A stretch of 64,000 bases of DNA, taken from the NCBI GenBank assembly GCA_025174535.1, contig JALBUN010000006.1:1302001-1366000 (forward strand), written 5' to 3'. This document shows positions 38,481-50,552 of the stretch, piece after piece (position 1 is the first letter of the stretch; each line of letters starts with the position of its first letter). The position numbers and the translations under genes were made by a program. Source of the DNA: Cantharellus purpuraceus (taxonomy: Eukaryota; Basidiomycota; Agaricomycetes; Cantharellales; Hydnaceae). A model generated the notes under the pieces. The model did no database searches. It worked only from the letters and a program-made list of their open reading frames with translations, and was not told the origin of the DNA.

Positions 38481-41006
38481 AGTTTCTCTACATCTGTGAG
38501 TTAATGCAGAAAGTCAAGCGGCTTATTGATTCGCCCTTGACACTGTGGTATCTAGGATATTGTATCCGAGCTTGAAGTTTGAGACGTGATCGCATCTACA
38601 AGGCATTTTCACAACCCCAAAAGCCCTCGAGTGTCTTTCTTCGAGGCAGTCAACGACTGCGTCAAAGCCGGAAACGAGTTGATAGAGATGTTGGCTTTCC
38701 TCTCCCGCATGCTGTTGCCTCCCTGGAGAAGAAACCTTACACACTCGTCCAGCTGGCAACGTCATGGGTTCTATCGACAATTGATCAAAAGCCCAACGTC
38801 GAGTTTCGCTACGAAGATAACGACGTTGATATTTCGTTGCTGTATGCTACTGCACCACGAGCCTAGTCTCCAGAGTGAGTGTATTTGAGATAACAGACCT
38901 CAGTGCTAGGTGTTCTTTTTGTGCATTTAGACTCTCAAATTCGGGATTTCGACGGTAGTGCTTGCGTTTTTTTCCACGATCGCCTAGAGACAAAAGCCAC
39001 TGTTGCACATCATCAGTACATCAAGCTAGGCACATGCATGCCTGCGTTTATTGAACGTTCTGGAGTTTGGTGTTGACAATTGCATAGCCCGCCGTCGGGT
39101 AACTTGGTATCATCTTGTAATCCCCTTATTCATTGATATCTCTTTAGTGATACTTAATGGGATTAGTCGAGATCGGTGTGTGCGAATTTGGCCATTGACA
39201 AATGCAGATGGATTGACTGATGAAAGTAGATCTCCGTGATGTCGGAGGATTCCATATCCTTCGTAGGTTGCATCTTAAATATTGATAGGATTTGATGTTT
39301 GTTATGTTGGCATCACTGTCTGGTTTGTCAAAGCTTGATAGAGTCGGTAGGCGATCTCTCACCCATGTTGCAGGTGTTCCCATATGCTCAGATGATGCAA
39401 TATTTGGTATATTAGAAGCCAAGTCTTTTCATGCTGGCTCTGCTGTCAACGAACGGAGCAGTGGTATGTTCATTGTGGACATTCTTTCTGACGGCTGAAG
39501 CCGAGTGTTTCAGGTTCTTGTCAAAGTGGCTTGCGGTGGAGTTACGGTGACATCTCGACTCTCGGGCATCTAGTCAGTGAGATTGCATTCACTTGTTTAT
39601 GATCATATTTTCGGATGCTGTCATGAGGAGAGGCCACTGTTTCATCAGACATTTCCTCAATTTGACGTTAATCTGCACGAGGTGTGGGGCATACATTCCT
39701 TGCCTTTTGCGTAGATAGCTTATGTTCCCACCAGCTGCTACTCACTCAATCTAGCACGTCGGACTGTTCCCAAACGAATGGCTGCGATAAGTCTGCGTTA
39801 CAATCTTATCAGTTCTAGCACAGGCGTTCGATCGGTTTGTGGTTTGCCGTCCGCGTATCGAGGCCTCGTGCACAAAAGCTGCTGGTATGTACTGAATGCT
39901 ATGAAGAGGGCGTATGAGTAAATGCAAAACGCAACCATCGATGCTGCGTCTTGTTCTCCCTTACGGTATGGCTTGACTCATGCCCGGCTTCGGTCATTAA
40001 GCGATGTCGTGGCTTGACTGCAATAGAGCCCCAATTCTGTAGATCCTAGAAAACATTCTTTTTCCCCATCCAGTTGATGGATTGACACTATGTGAGCCCC
40101 CCTCTCCTCCCATAATATGTCACAGCTCTCTACAGTCGGCTAAGGGGAGCGAGATTAGCCCTTGACACCGAAGAAACCGGGGGCTTCATCCTGTCTCTTT
40201 CCGGCACTCTCACCCCTAACCTGGCTTGCTTTTACGGCTATCATGCAAACAATGTATTGCAAGTTCTGTGGAAACCAAACGCCGATCCCTGCTTTCACAC
40301 ATGGGGACTCAGGACTCACGAGCGGATCTTGTCCATGACGCTTGTAGGATGTCGTCTGGAGTCGATAAGCCTCTTCCGGTGCTGTCAATACTTTGTTATC
40401 ACCCCAGACAGACCGTGACAGAGGAGGGCAAGGCGCTTTGGATCTCGGGGATTCATGCGCTGTGCGTCTTTCTTGACATGTTCTATGGCAATCATGGCAC
40501 CCCTACATGCTCGTGCCACATTAATTGCCGTAGACTGTGTAATGACCTTGAAGAACAGGCAATGGAAGGCGCCTGGGAAGAGCTGCATTGGAGATTGGCT
40601 TGCATTCATGCGAGTATGGTATGAAAGCGCGTGCTTGATTCTCACCGGATCGGACAGCAATAAGGTTGTGATGACGGAAATGACAGGCAGAAGGCATGGC
40701 TTGTGAAGGCGTTAGGCGTATGGGATCATCAGGGACCGATTCACTGAAGATACTTTTGCCAAGAGCCTCCGAGTCGATGCGATTTTCTTGATTCCCGGAA
40801 TATGAATTTTCTTGTCTTTGAGTATGTTGGCTCGTCGAGACGCACGATGAGTTTCGTCGTTGCTCGGTTGTCCTGTAGAGTACTGGAATCACTCGGCTGG
40901 CTGTCCATCACGTCGCGCACAGGTGCGGCACAGCCCTGTTGAGCCAGGTTGTCGGTCACTGCACCCTAGACAACTTTACTTTGTTCCCCGCTATCACCTG
41001 CTCACC
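38481..41006. other. gene-poor stretch of about 2.5 kb
   Basis: The frames at 38579-38888, 39051-39498 and 40155-40960 have no motif or splice logic, and several overlap on opposite strands. The right end is the promoter of the HSPA12-like gene. Nothing else could be supported. Confidence 0.35.
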
Positions 41007-44000
41007 ATGGGTTGCTGTGGGGAGACTCGCCAGCCTGGAGACGACAGACAGGTTCATTCTGAACCTACACCATTCTTGGTCGACCAACAACCCTCTCCCC
41101 ACCCTGGTCTCCAGCAGTTCCAAGAAAAGCAGTTCACACCCCCTAATATCAGCACTCCACCGCTGGCTCAGCACTATAATGGACAGGTTAATGGCTATGG
41201 CATGCAGCAGCAGATGTTTGCGCAGCAGTGGGCGAACAATGACCCCCGTGGGGGTGGTATGAGCCAGATGGGCACTCCACCAAACATGGGTTCTAACATG
41301 CCAATGTCGCCTCAGGGGGCATACACACCATTATTGGACCCAAATGTAGTCAGACCAAGTCCAGTGCATGCCGTTCCCAGAGCAACCACACCAATGACTG
41401 TGTCATCGCCAATGTCAAAATCGGTTAATTCGCAAGCTAATGCACAAGATGAGGGTCGGATTTCAGTCTCAATTGATTTTGGTGGGTCTTTCCGTTGCTT
41501 TCATCCAAGACTTTTGTAAACTAGGGCTTTCAGGGACAACGTTTTCTGGTGTGGTACGCACATGTCAATTTGCACATTGTCTGCTTGAACTCACCCGGAG
41601 CGCTACAGGCATATGGTTCTTCTCGTATAGCAGCGGGCAAAGTGCAGCAGATTCTACACTGGCCCGGATCATTTGAAACTTTTAGAAAAGTGCCCACATG
41701 CCTCTTGTATGATGACCAAGGTCATGTACTTGCTTGGGGCTTGGAAGCTAAAAATGCTAGCCCCATGCCCGGCACATTACGTTGTGAATGGTGAGTGTTG
41801 ATCGGTCCGTCGATACCCTGTGAAATACAATACAACTTTAGGTTCAAACTTTTCTTGGAGCCAAAGGCGCTTCGTGACGAGTCAACCGTGGATCCGAGGC
41901 TTCCACGTTTGCCTGTGAGCGCTGACCTGTCCATGTTCATAAGATAATCATTTGATTAATTACACTGTGCGACTCCCACAGCCCGGAAAGCGTGCCGTGG
42001 ACTTGATTATTGACTTCTTGTCATGCATGTGGGAATACGCGAAGGAGCAGATCACACGCGAACTTGGTGTCGTTGCCGATCTAGGTACGATTAGTCAATC
42101 CTGACGGTGGGTAGTATGTTAACCTTCTGGTTTCGTTTTACCCACACAGATGCAGCGGATGTATGGCTCACGGTCCCAGCCGCATGGGATGCCAAGGGTT
42201 GCGATATAATGCGCGAGGCGGCCATTACAGCTGGTCTCGTGCAAGCATCGCGTGCAGGAGACCGGGATTGGCGGGACAGGTTGAGGATCATAACGTGAGT
42301 GCTCGATGGCTCGTGCAATGCAAGAGTGGCGTTCACGTGATGCACGTGGCGTTAGGGAACCGGAAGCTGCTGCTGTTCATTGCGCCCATTTGACCAACCT
42401 TCATCATTTGAAGCCTAGTCAGAATTTCATGATCTGCGATGCTGGAGGTGGAACAGTGGTGCGTACGCGCCCTTTCCGTTTTACATTCTGTCGGTATCCC
42501 CCGGGCTCATGGATCACGTGTCTACTTTATGGTTGCTCAGGATTTGGCTGGGTACAAGATCATAGGTCTTCTCCAAAATCTCGAGATCGCAGAGATCGCA
42601 GCTAGATCAGGAGCTAATTGTGGCTCACTCTTCTTGGACTTGCGGTTCCGAGAACTTGTCAAGACACTTCTGGCTGACCACCCTTCACATCTGGATCAAG
42701 CCAGTTTGGCTTATTTTATGCATGCATTTTCAGAGACTGATAAGGTCCGTCCTGTGATTTGGAACATGTTTCGATTTGGTTACTAATGTGAGCTCTTCAT
42801 TAAGCTCGCTTACAAGGGGGAGAGCGATGACGGTATGTATGTTGAAATATCACGACCCACACTTTCGTACTTGATCGCGTTATATCTTATCAGATACCAT
42901 TTTCCATTTCACCTGTTTCAATACTGAAGGTGGGCGCTGTTAAAGCAAATTTCATGACAGCTTCTCATCTCGTTCAGATTCTGATGACCCAAGTGTCGGA
43001 CTTATCAATGGCGAGCTTGCCATCCCTGGAAATCTATTACGCCGAGAGGTGTTCGACCCAGTCGTGAATCAGGTTCGGAAGGCAGCTTGTCCGCATGGTC
43101 GTTTCTAGAAAGCTGACCACACGTGTGTCAGGTATTGGAGCTGATTGAGGATCAGCTGAGACGAATTAGTCAGCCGCTTGATGCGTTGCTATTGGTTGGA
43201 GGTTTTGCTGGTAGTGAATACTTGTTCCAGCGAGTGGACGTACGTTCGCACGTGCTCCATTTCTCGCCGCAAGCCCGCAATACTGATGCCACTGCAGGCT
43301 CAATTCGGGCAACGCATTAAAGTAATTGCTCGACCTTCTGATGCTGACACAGCTACCGCTCGTGGAGCCGCTCAGTATGGACTCGCCCGTAGGCCCTTGG
43401 TGTCAAGTGTCATCGCACCACGGGCGTACATTATGAAGGTGTGTAAAATAGAGTTCTTGCGCTCGTGCCCTTCAAACATGTTCTTGATGTTAGGTAAAAT
43501 TGCCTGCCGAGCCTGAAGACTGGCAGAAACGTCCGGCATACATAAGGGAGAACAATGCCGGGGTGCCGATTTGCGAGAACAGGTGTGGAGCTAATTCTTT
43601 TAGCATGTTGTTTACCTAGTTTTGACTGGTTCTCACAGACTACAGTACCTGGTTGCCAAGGGCGCTATCCTGCGAAAGGGTCAGCGCATCAAGACCAAGG
43701 TCGGTCCGGCTGTCGCCGTACACTCGTCTACTCATTTCGGTTACAGTTTTGCAAGTTTTCCGCAACACCACAAGGTCAGTTTATTCCGGTTGCTGTGTAC
43801 TTATTATTAATCAAGATAGGAAATCAGATCGGACATTTGAGGCCGTCCTGTATACGTCGGATAGCGAGCAAATCATGAGGTATACTGATGAGGTTCGCAG
43901 TCCAGTTATCCTTTGCCTATTGTATTTGGGAAGCTGATAATCAATATGACGCAGGGCGCTTGCAACGAGTTGTGCAAAGTAGGCTGATTCTCTCACGGCT

Positions 44001-44261
44001 CCAGGATTGGACTAACCCTGACTTTGTATCAGTGGACGGTGGACCTGGGATCGTTACCTTCGTTCCAGCACCAAGCGAGCATTCCGCAGCCCAATGGTTT
44101 CTATACGGGTAAGGGCGAGCCTGGTCCCCGGAGATACGCGACTGACGATATGCTGTGCAGAGTTTGAGCTAGGGCTGTCTGTAGATAGCGCGGAAGTGCG
44201 TGGGGTATTAATTTATGACAACCAGGAGGTGGGAGACATTGTTTTTGATTTTTTGGCGTAG
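41007..44261 (+). CDS. Hsp70-superfamily ATPase, HSPA12-like
   Basis: About 15 exons chain from MGCCGETRQPGDD at 41007 to IVFDFLA at the stop ending 44261. A disordered Gln/Pro/Met-rich leader of about 155 residues precedes the actin-fold ATPase. Its landmarks are phosphate 1 (SVSIDFGTTFSGVAYGSSR), a WLTVPAAWDAKG segment, ITEPEAAAVHC, phosphate 2 (FMICDAGGGTVDLAGYKI), GANCGSLFLDLRFRELV, the adenosine motif (LDALLLVGGFAGSEYLFQR) and ATARGAAQYGL. No canonical Hsp70 substrate-binding domain follows, as is typical of HSPA12-like proteins. The MGCC start fits N-myristoylation plus palmitoylation, which would tether it to membranes. One junction near 43750-43842 has several possible splice choices, so a few residues there are uncertain. 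Client or role unknown. Confidence 0.88.
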
Positions 44262-44819
44262 GAAGGCGCGGATCATTAATCTTCTGGGACATAATGGAAC
44301 AATATTATGCTTGACAGTGCTTAACAGCATGCGGGAGCTCGCGCAGATCGCGGGTTGGATATAAGAAACTGAGCGTGTTTCCTTTAGGACATGACCGGTG
44401 GCATTCTTCTTGCAAGTGACGCACTGCTGTTCGATAAGAGCGTCGGGGAATCGCTAGGCCTTGTTCCGCTCTTTCACAATTGTGTGCTTTCTGGTTCTTG
44501 TTCCCACCGTGCCCTGCCTCTTTGCTGCCAACAACTGCTCAGATTGCACCGGAATGTGATGCACCAATGACGGGCTCGCTTTGTCCTCAATGTGTCTCCC
44601 CTGTTCAAGGCATAATCTCTAAATTATCGTTTGCCATGGTCTCGGACGAAGCCGAGTCAGGCCAAACACTCTTCCCTTGCGGCCGATCGAGTCATAGCAA
44701 ATTTGCTCAGCGATACCACACACCACCGCAATCGCCCGGCTTGCTATAAAAACGCTCCGTACTATGCTCCTCGTCATTCTTCCTTTGCTGCTCTTTCCCT
44801 CTTATCCGCTTCCGTTCTA
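44262..44819. promoter_or_regulatory. intergenic, promoter of ALO1
   Basis: About 560 bp separate two co-directional genes. A frame in phase with ALO1 is open from 44631, but its residues before the ATG at 44820 do not resemble the family, so I treat it as 5' UTR and promoter. Confidence 0.45.
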
Positions 44820-46632
44820 ATGCAAGCCGTCGACGGCGACGCGCCCCCGGATGAGTACACCTCTCTGTCCACCGACGACATCCGCGTTGCACTCCAACCC
44901 ATCACCGTCGCTTCTGACAATCCCAACGCCACTTTTCATAATTGGGCCAAGACGTACCGATGTTTGCCTCGTACCGTCTTCCAGCCAGAAGACGAGTCTC
45001 ACTGTCGTCTGATTCTTGAACTCGCGCGGAGAGAGGGCGTTACAGTCCGCGCATGCGGAGCTGGGCACTCTCCCTCAGACCTCGCTTGCACCACCGGCTA
45101 CTTACTGCGTACGAACAAGCTTGAGCGCGTTCTGGAGGTACGTTATTGCGGCTTTACCTCTCACACGTGACCTGAGCCATGGTCGTTGGCGCTCGAATTT
45201 CCGTACCGGGTTGATCCTTCATCGTCGCCAGTAGTTGCATCGCATGCCATCATCTGCTGACCATCTGTCTTCATAATTTAGATCAATGTTTCCGAACGTT
45301 ATGTTGTCGTGCAGGCCGGCATCTCGTTGAACGTGTTGCATGAGCGTCTTGCAAGATATGGGCTTGCCATGTCCAATGTCGGATCCATTTCGGACCAGTC
45401 TCTTGGTGGCGTTGTGACAACGGCGACACATGGCTCCGGAATCAATTACGCCGTTATCCCAAGCCATGTTCTCTCTCTTAATCTCTTAGTCGCCGACGGA
45501 TCGCGAGTCCGCTGTTCTAGACAAGAGCGTCCAAACTTATTCTTGGCTACTCTCTCCGGCTTGGGTACCACCGGCTTTGTCTTGACTGTCCAGCTATCTG
45601 TTGAGCCGGCCTTCAGGCTGCGAGAAGTCCGTCAGTTACTCACATTGGATACCGGCCTTGAACGTGTTCCCACTATCGCAGAATCTGCGGAACACGTCCG
45701 TATCTGGTGGTATCCTCAGCAGCGTGCGTGGCGTCTGATGGCGTCCAACAGAACTACTGAGGTTCGTGGCCTTTGCCCCTGAGTCTAAAGTAGATGAGCT
45801 TACGCTTATTTGATTCACAGGCACCCAACACCGCATACTCTTGGTTTTGGGACAGGCTCCTCGGTGTTCATCTGCTCCAATTTCTCTTGTTCACCGGCCG
45901 ATTTTCGTCGTACCTGGCCACGCTGAGTTCGCGCTTGGCATGCTGGCTTGTGTCTGACACTAGTGTGGCAATTGACGTGAGCCACAAGATTTTTAATCTG
46001 GATTGTAGAGTACGTTTTTGATCCTCCGTATCATCTTCCCCTGATGGCGCTATGCTTGATTGATCTTCTACTTATTTTCCCCTTTCTCCCCCTTTCCCTA
46101 GTTCCCACAATACACGATCGAGTGGGCAATACCTTACGAACAGACCCACAGCTGCCTGTCTGCCCTTGGGAAATGGCTGGAAACGGAATTGTCCGACCCC
46201 AGGGGTATTCGGCCTCACTTTCCTATCGAGATCCGTTTTACAAAAGCTGATGATATCTGGCTGAGCCCAAGTCATGGTCAAAGAACCACGTGGATCGGTC
46301 TAGTGCAATTCAAGTAAGCCTTCATATCTTCCGCATGCTGATTTGATGCTAACGAGGATGCTTGGTTATCAAGGCCTTACAATTTCCCTGTACCTTACCG
46401 CCGCTACTTTCAGGGCTTTGAAGATATTGTTGCTCGGTATGGCGGTCGCCCGCATTGGGCCAAAGAGCATACATTTCGTTCAGAAGGGCTCCGTAAGCTA
46501 TATCCTCGATTCGAGGATTTTCTTCAATTGATCCGCGAGGTGGATCCGCATGGCCTCTTCAGGAACGAGTATGTACGACGCCATTTCTTTGACGAAGATG
46601 TCAGCACCAGAGTATTTAAGGATAGACCATGA
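44820..46632 (+). CDS. ALO1: D-arabinono-1,4-lactone oxidase
   Basis: This enzyme catalyses the last step of erythroascorbate synthesis, an FAD- and O2-dependent lactone oxidation at the mitochondrial outer membrane. Exons 44820-45137, 45282-45761, 45821-46009, 46102-46313 and 46374-46632 join to 485 residues. The FAD domain shows RACGAGHSPSD with the His (residue 83) that carries covalent FAD in the family, then VVVQAGISLNVLHERL, SISDQSLGGVVTTATHGSG and LSGLGTTGFVLTVQLSVEP. The C-terminal ALO domain shows VEHVRIWWYP-like, WAIPYEQTHSCLSALG and HWAKEHTF, and ends RVFKDRP. A central hydrophobic stretch (HLLQFLLFTGRF) may contact the membrane. Length is slightly under the yeast enzyme. It converges on UBC7 with 225 bp between stops. 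Confidence 0.93.
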
Positions 46633-46857
46633 TCCTCTCCCTGGTTCCTACGCAACCTATACATGTATTCCTTGCATTCTATACTTATTAGAACAGGTCA
46701 CAATGTCGTTCGTACTGCTGTCGTACTGTTTGTTATCTGCTATGCTAGATTCAATCACGAATTGTCTACCGGAGTCATATCCGGGAGAACGGGAATCTAG
46801 TCATCAGGGCAGGAACCAAAAGAGAGAAAGCATTCTCGCCAAGGCAGGCATGCCTTT

Positions 46858-47734
46858 CTACAGGCCAAGCTGCTCGCGGATAGAAGCTTTAACTATGCGG
46901 ACATATTCCTAACGTGGGAGCGTGATCGGAAAGATATCAGTGCAAGCAAAGAGTGACGTACGTACATCTCTGTTTTCACGATACAGTTTGCAACAATCGA
47001 TGTTGGCGCCACTCTCCAGATTGGGTTCTGCCTGCACGTGCGTGTGTGCGGAGAAGTCTGATCATCATGCAGCCATAGAGCGCGCAAACAGGGAAAACGT
47101 GCCAGCATGGAAACAACGCTCAGTATAACTTTCTCGACACTTTGAACAGGTGACCAGCGCTCCGATGCCTGTTCATACATCGTTGGGTCATCTCCAGGGG
47201 TGTGTAAAATGGATATGCAGACGGTGCCGTCAGGGTAGACTGCGTCACGTTTTACTCCCGATGAAACTGATGATCAAAGAAAATGCGCGGGTACACACTG
47301 TTTGGGTGAAAAATGGGAGGGTCGAATTTCATTTTGAATGGGGACAGAGGATAGTCCGGGGGCTGCAGGAAAGTGGATCGTGATTAATCTTTGCCGCATC
47401 AGCGTCAGCATGGATACTAACAAACGTCAGCTTTGCTACGAACACCCCTCCTTCCTTGCGGTTATTCAGCTGACGAACATCCCACAAATGGGAAGGCATA
47501 CTTGACACTTACAAAGGGTGTATCCTTGGGGCCACAGATTAAGGCCTCCCACGTAAAAAAATCGGTTTCGGAGATGGGTCCCGCCGTGAACATGCCATCA
47601 GGAGAACCTGCTCACTCGAAGTGTTCTTGGCTCACTCTCGACAAACTCTACTGCTAGGGCGCACCATTGGCAGTGAGTTGCTTGTACTCTGTCATAAGTC
47701 GCCTCAATGCAGTCGCATTCGAGTTTCGGTTCAT
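46858..47734 (-). CDS. UBC7: ubiquitin-conjugating enzyme Ubc7 (UBE2G2 type)
   Basis: In other fungi this E2 serves ER-associated degradation. Exons chain from [20 protein letters not shown] at 47734 to [12 protein letters not shown] at the stop ending 46858. Landmarks are [67 protein letters not shown] (active-site Cys at 47219-47217), the Ubc7 loop [33 protein letters not shown] and [19 protein letters not shown]. The GDDPxMYE loop and ESGANIDxC segment distinguish it from the Ubc15-type gene at 31.6 kb. No C-terminal membrane helix is visible, so it would need a Cue1-like recruiter at the ER. The junction after MLA uses a GTTTTC donor and is the least certain splice. Confidence 0.92.
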
Positions 47735-47952
47735 AGTGGTGTGGCTACGAAGGGAAGATACAGAAGCGGGCGCCTACATGGTCCACGCGGATTCACACGT
47801 GCCAATTGATCCCGCTAGATCTCATAATCGCTTCCTGCTAGTCGCACTTTACCTTCGCTTCCAAGTCCGTCAGGTATAGTTCTGTATCTAAGTATGTCCA
47901 TATCATCAGTCTAGATGATTGAAACTATTCCCGTGGTAGCAGCGAATCTATA

Positions 47953-49683
47953 TTAGATATACGGAGGTCCCAAGGCTTCATGGAGTGGTGAGTATGGCAC
48001 AGGGATTGTGAGAGGGCTCTCACCCTTTCGGAAGACATCAAGTGTGAATTCCACCACAAGAAGGAGGACTCCACCCCCTGGGGCAAGCCGGAGGACCTTG
48101 GGTACAAACCCTTTGTATAGCGCCGCTGCTCCCTCCTCGCGCAAGATGGTCGCAAGCCTGCGGGGAGAACGGTTCTAGCGTAATCTACCGGCACATCGGG
48201 GTATGACTCACGCCGGATACGTCCAATTGTATTTTGGCACTGTGCCAGGAAGTGGCCGCCCGGCACCTTGAATGCGGGATTTGACGACCTATTCAGAAGG
48301 TGAGGTACGGTCTCATGACCAGATCGGATTACGCACGTCAAAGCTGGTTGAAAAGTCAGGAGTCGAAGGTAGGATCACCTAGAAGGAGAACTTACGGTGT
48401 ATTTAGAACAGTCCCGACGAAACCACCAATTCCACCAGCTACGAAGTTATTGAACAATTCTGACCCACGCGTCTATTCCGCATATATCAAAATCGTGTCA
48501 TGGAGGTACCTCGGGACAAACCTGAGCTTTAGGAAGCAGCGTTCGAATCTGAAAAATGGAGCTAGGAAAGGAGGTCGATCTTTTACGAAACTTCGAAAGC
48601 TTCTTTGACTTCGAGTACTTACCCGAAATATCCGCCATTCCACCAAAGATGTCTAATAATGACACGAAACGCTCAATGTTACTGAAGTGGTGGGAAACCT
48701 AGACTGCTACCTCCAGAATGTTGCCTCCATTCCCGCGTACATACCCAGTAGGCCTTCATTTCTGATGATTTTCCTCACAACATCAATTGGCCCTGCGTAT
48801 GTGCTTGACTTATCTTGTAACCTGACTCCTATCAACAAAAATAGTTTTGCATTTGCAAGGGAATTCATTACCTGATTTTGACAAGTTCAAATGGTACCAC
48901 CTGATGGGCACCCGAAGCTTAGGGAAGTTTGGGGATGCTGTACAGATCTTGACATACCACGAAGCTCTCGGTTGCCCCGGCCGCGCAGCCCGTCGCAATC
49001 GACAGAGACTGTGTCATTTTTGTTGTTCCGCCAATCGACAAGAATGTTTTCCCCCAAAAGTCATTGGCAGCGCTGATATGGCAGTCTGTCAAGCATAAAT
49101 AATCCCATAAAATGTACGCACAATTTAACAGCCCTTTTGGGTGCCTCTAGCAATAGGGGAGGGGCAAGTCCTGTTAAAGAGAGACGTAAGCATATGAACC
49201 AATGCTCCTGAGTGTAATTCCCAGCACACCTCGATATAATCGCCCGAAACTGCGAATGGTTCGATATTATAAGACGACAGGCATCTCAAACTTGATGGGT
49301 GAAAATCCGACATACCCCTCTTGTGCCACGATTGATCGGAGACTCCCTACTAGTCCGAGAGAAGTCTTACCAGTCTCGAGCTGCATTCGTGTCTTCACTA
49401 CATCTGCCATCAAACCAATTAGAAGAGTTATGACTATCACTGAATTCTTGGCTCACCAAGGGGGTAGAATGTCAAGATCTCGCTGAAAAGTGTATGTACG
49501 TTGTTCAGCAGTGGATGAAAGAGTCCGGAACAACGTTCAGACTTAATATTTACCTGACACCGGCTATCGCTCCAGCAGCAAAATTTGCAACAAAAGGCAG
49601 GGCTGAAATAGAAAATGAGCTCAAATGCTTCCTGTTGTGTAATTCCGACACGTACGCTTTCTCTGTGAAGGAGGGGAGGACAT
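47953..49683 (-). CDS. ODC1: mitochondrial 2-oxodicarboxylate carrier
   Basis: This inner-membrane carrier exchanges 2-oxoadipate and 2-oxoglutarate, linking lysine metabolism to the TCA cycle. Exons chain from MSSPPSQRKPLPFVANFAAG at 49683 to the stop ending at 47953. All three carrier signatures are visible: PLDVVKTRMQLETG, PFELVKIRLQDKSSTYAGP and PFDVVKSRIQGAG, separated by helices such as FAAGAIAGVSEILTFY, LLLEAPKRAVKFAANDFWG and VAGGIGGFVGTVLNTP. The LRLAPGGGVLLLVVEFTLDVF terminal helix is typical of the ODC subgroup. About 20 residues beyond the usual end are predicted, so the true 3' splice or stop may differ. It diverges from SRP9 across 103 bp. Confidence 0.9.
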
Positions 49684-49786
49684 GAGCAAGGACTAGTCGA
49701 GGTATACGCTCACGCACGAGCCGCGAGCGAAGGCGCCTATATTGCCTCTCGGTCTTCCGATCGCTTTGGCGCTTATTGCAAACTTG
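49684..49786. promoter_or_regulatory. compact divergent promoter, ODC / SRP9
   Basis: Only 103 bp separate the two ATGs, so 5' UTRs and core promoters of both genes must share this stretch. The sequence is GC-rich in the middle; no obvious TATA box is seen. Confidence 0.6.
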
Positions 49787-50293
49787 ATGGTTTATATTGC
49801 CAACTGGCAGGAATTTCAAGAGGCAGCGGAACGATTGTATGAACAGTCTCCAATACATGTGAGTGTTTCACTGTTACGCATTTTCTCAACAGGAAATCAT
49901 GTCTTACGCGTCTCATCTAGACACGGTATTGTGTAAAATGGAGAGCTACAGAAGGCGTTCTCGTCCTTAAAATCACGGACAATACGACGGTTGGGTTCCC
50001 TTTAAACGGCACACATTATGGCTGACCCATGCCGGTAGTGTCTTAAATACAAGACTCACTCGTCGATATTTCTGAACCGTTTCGAGGCGTTGAACCTAAC
50101 GCTGATGAGGAAGATGCAGAATAGGAAAGCTGCCCCAATACCACCTGAGCAACCGCAATCCGGGGTCCCACATGGTACGTCCGGTACATCAGGTGTGAGT
50201 GTTCCTCCACCACCGGGTTCAAGTGTCGCACCTGTGGCCGGCGGTCCCGCTGGTGGTGGTGTGAAAAAGAAAAAGGGAAAAAAGAAGAAGTAG
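49787..50293 (+). CDS. SRP9: signal recognition particle 9 kDa-type subunit
   Basis: In animals and many fungi this protein pairs with SRP14 on the Alu domain of SRP RNA to slow translation during ER targeting. Exons 49787-49858, 49921-49989 and 50039-50293 give 131 residues. The fold landmarks are MVYIANWQEFQEAAERLYEQ, TRYCVKWRATEGVLVLKITD, NTTCLKYKTHSSIFLNRFEA and LNLTLMRKMQNR. A Pro/Gly-rich linker and a C-terminal KKKKGKKKK tail make it longer than the human protein; the tail probably adds RNA contact. Introns are 62 and 49 bp. An in-frame upstream extension from 49742 exists, but MVYIANW is the family start. Confidence 0.88.
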
Positions 50294-50552
50294 AAGTGGT
50301 GGGCATACGGGAGTTGAGGATAAGTGCGCCTGGGTTCGCGCTGCGGCTCGTTACACATCCGACTTGGTATGGTACAGTGAGGACACAATTTCTCCTTGTC
50401 TCAGTGTATGCCGTCAACGCTCCTATGGTGTCAAATATAGTCTGGCATCTATCTCTTCTAGGTCACGCTTGTCCCATACAAGGGAGACACGCTGTGCTCC
50501 TTCCCGTGTGTCATCCCGCCGTATCAGTGACGTTACGTGCGTGGAACATTCC

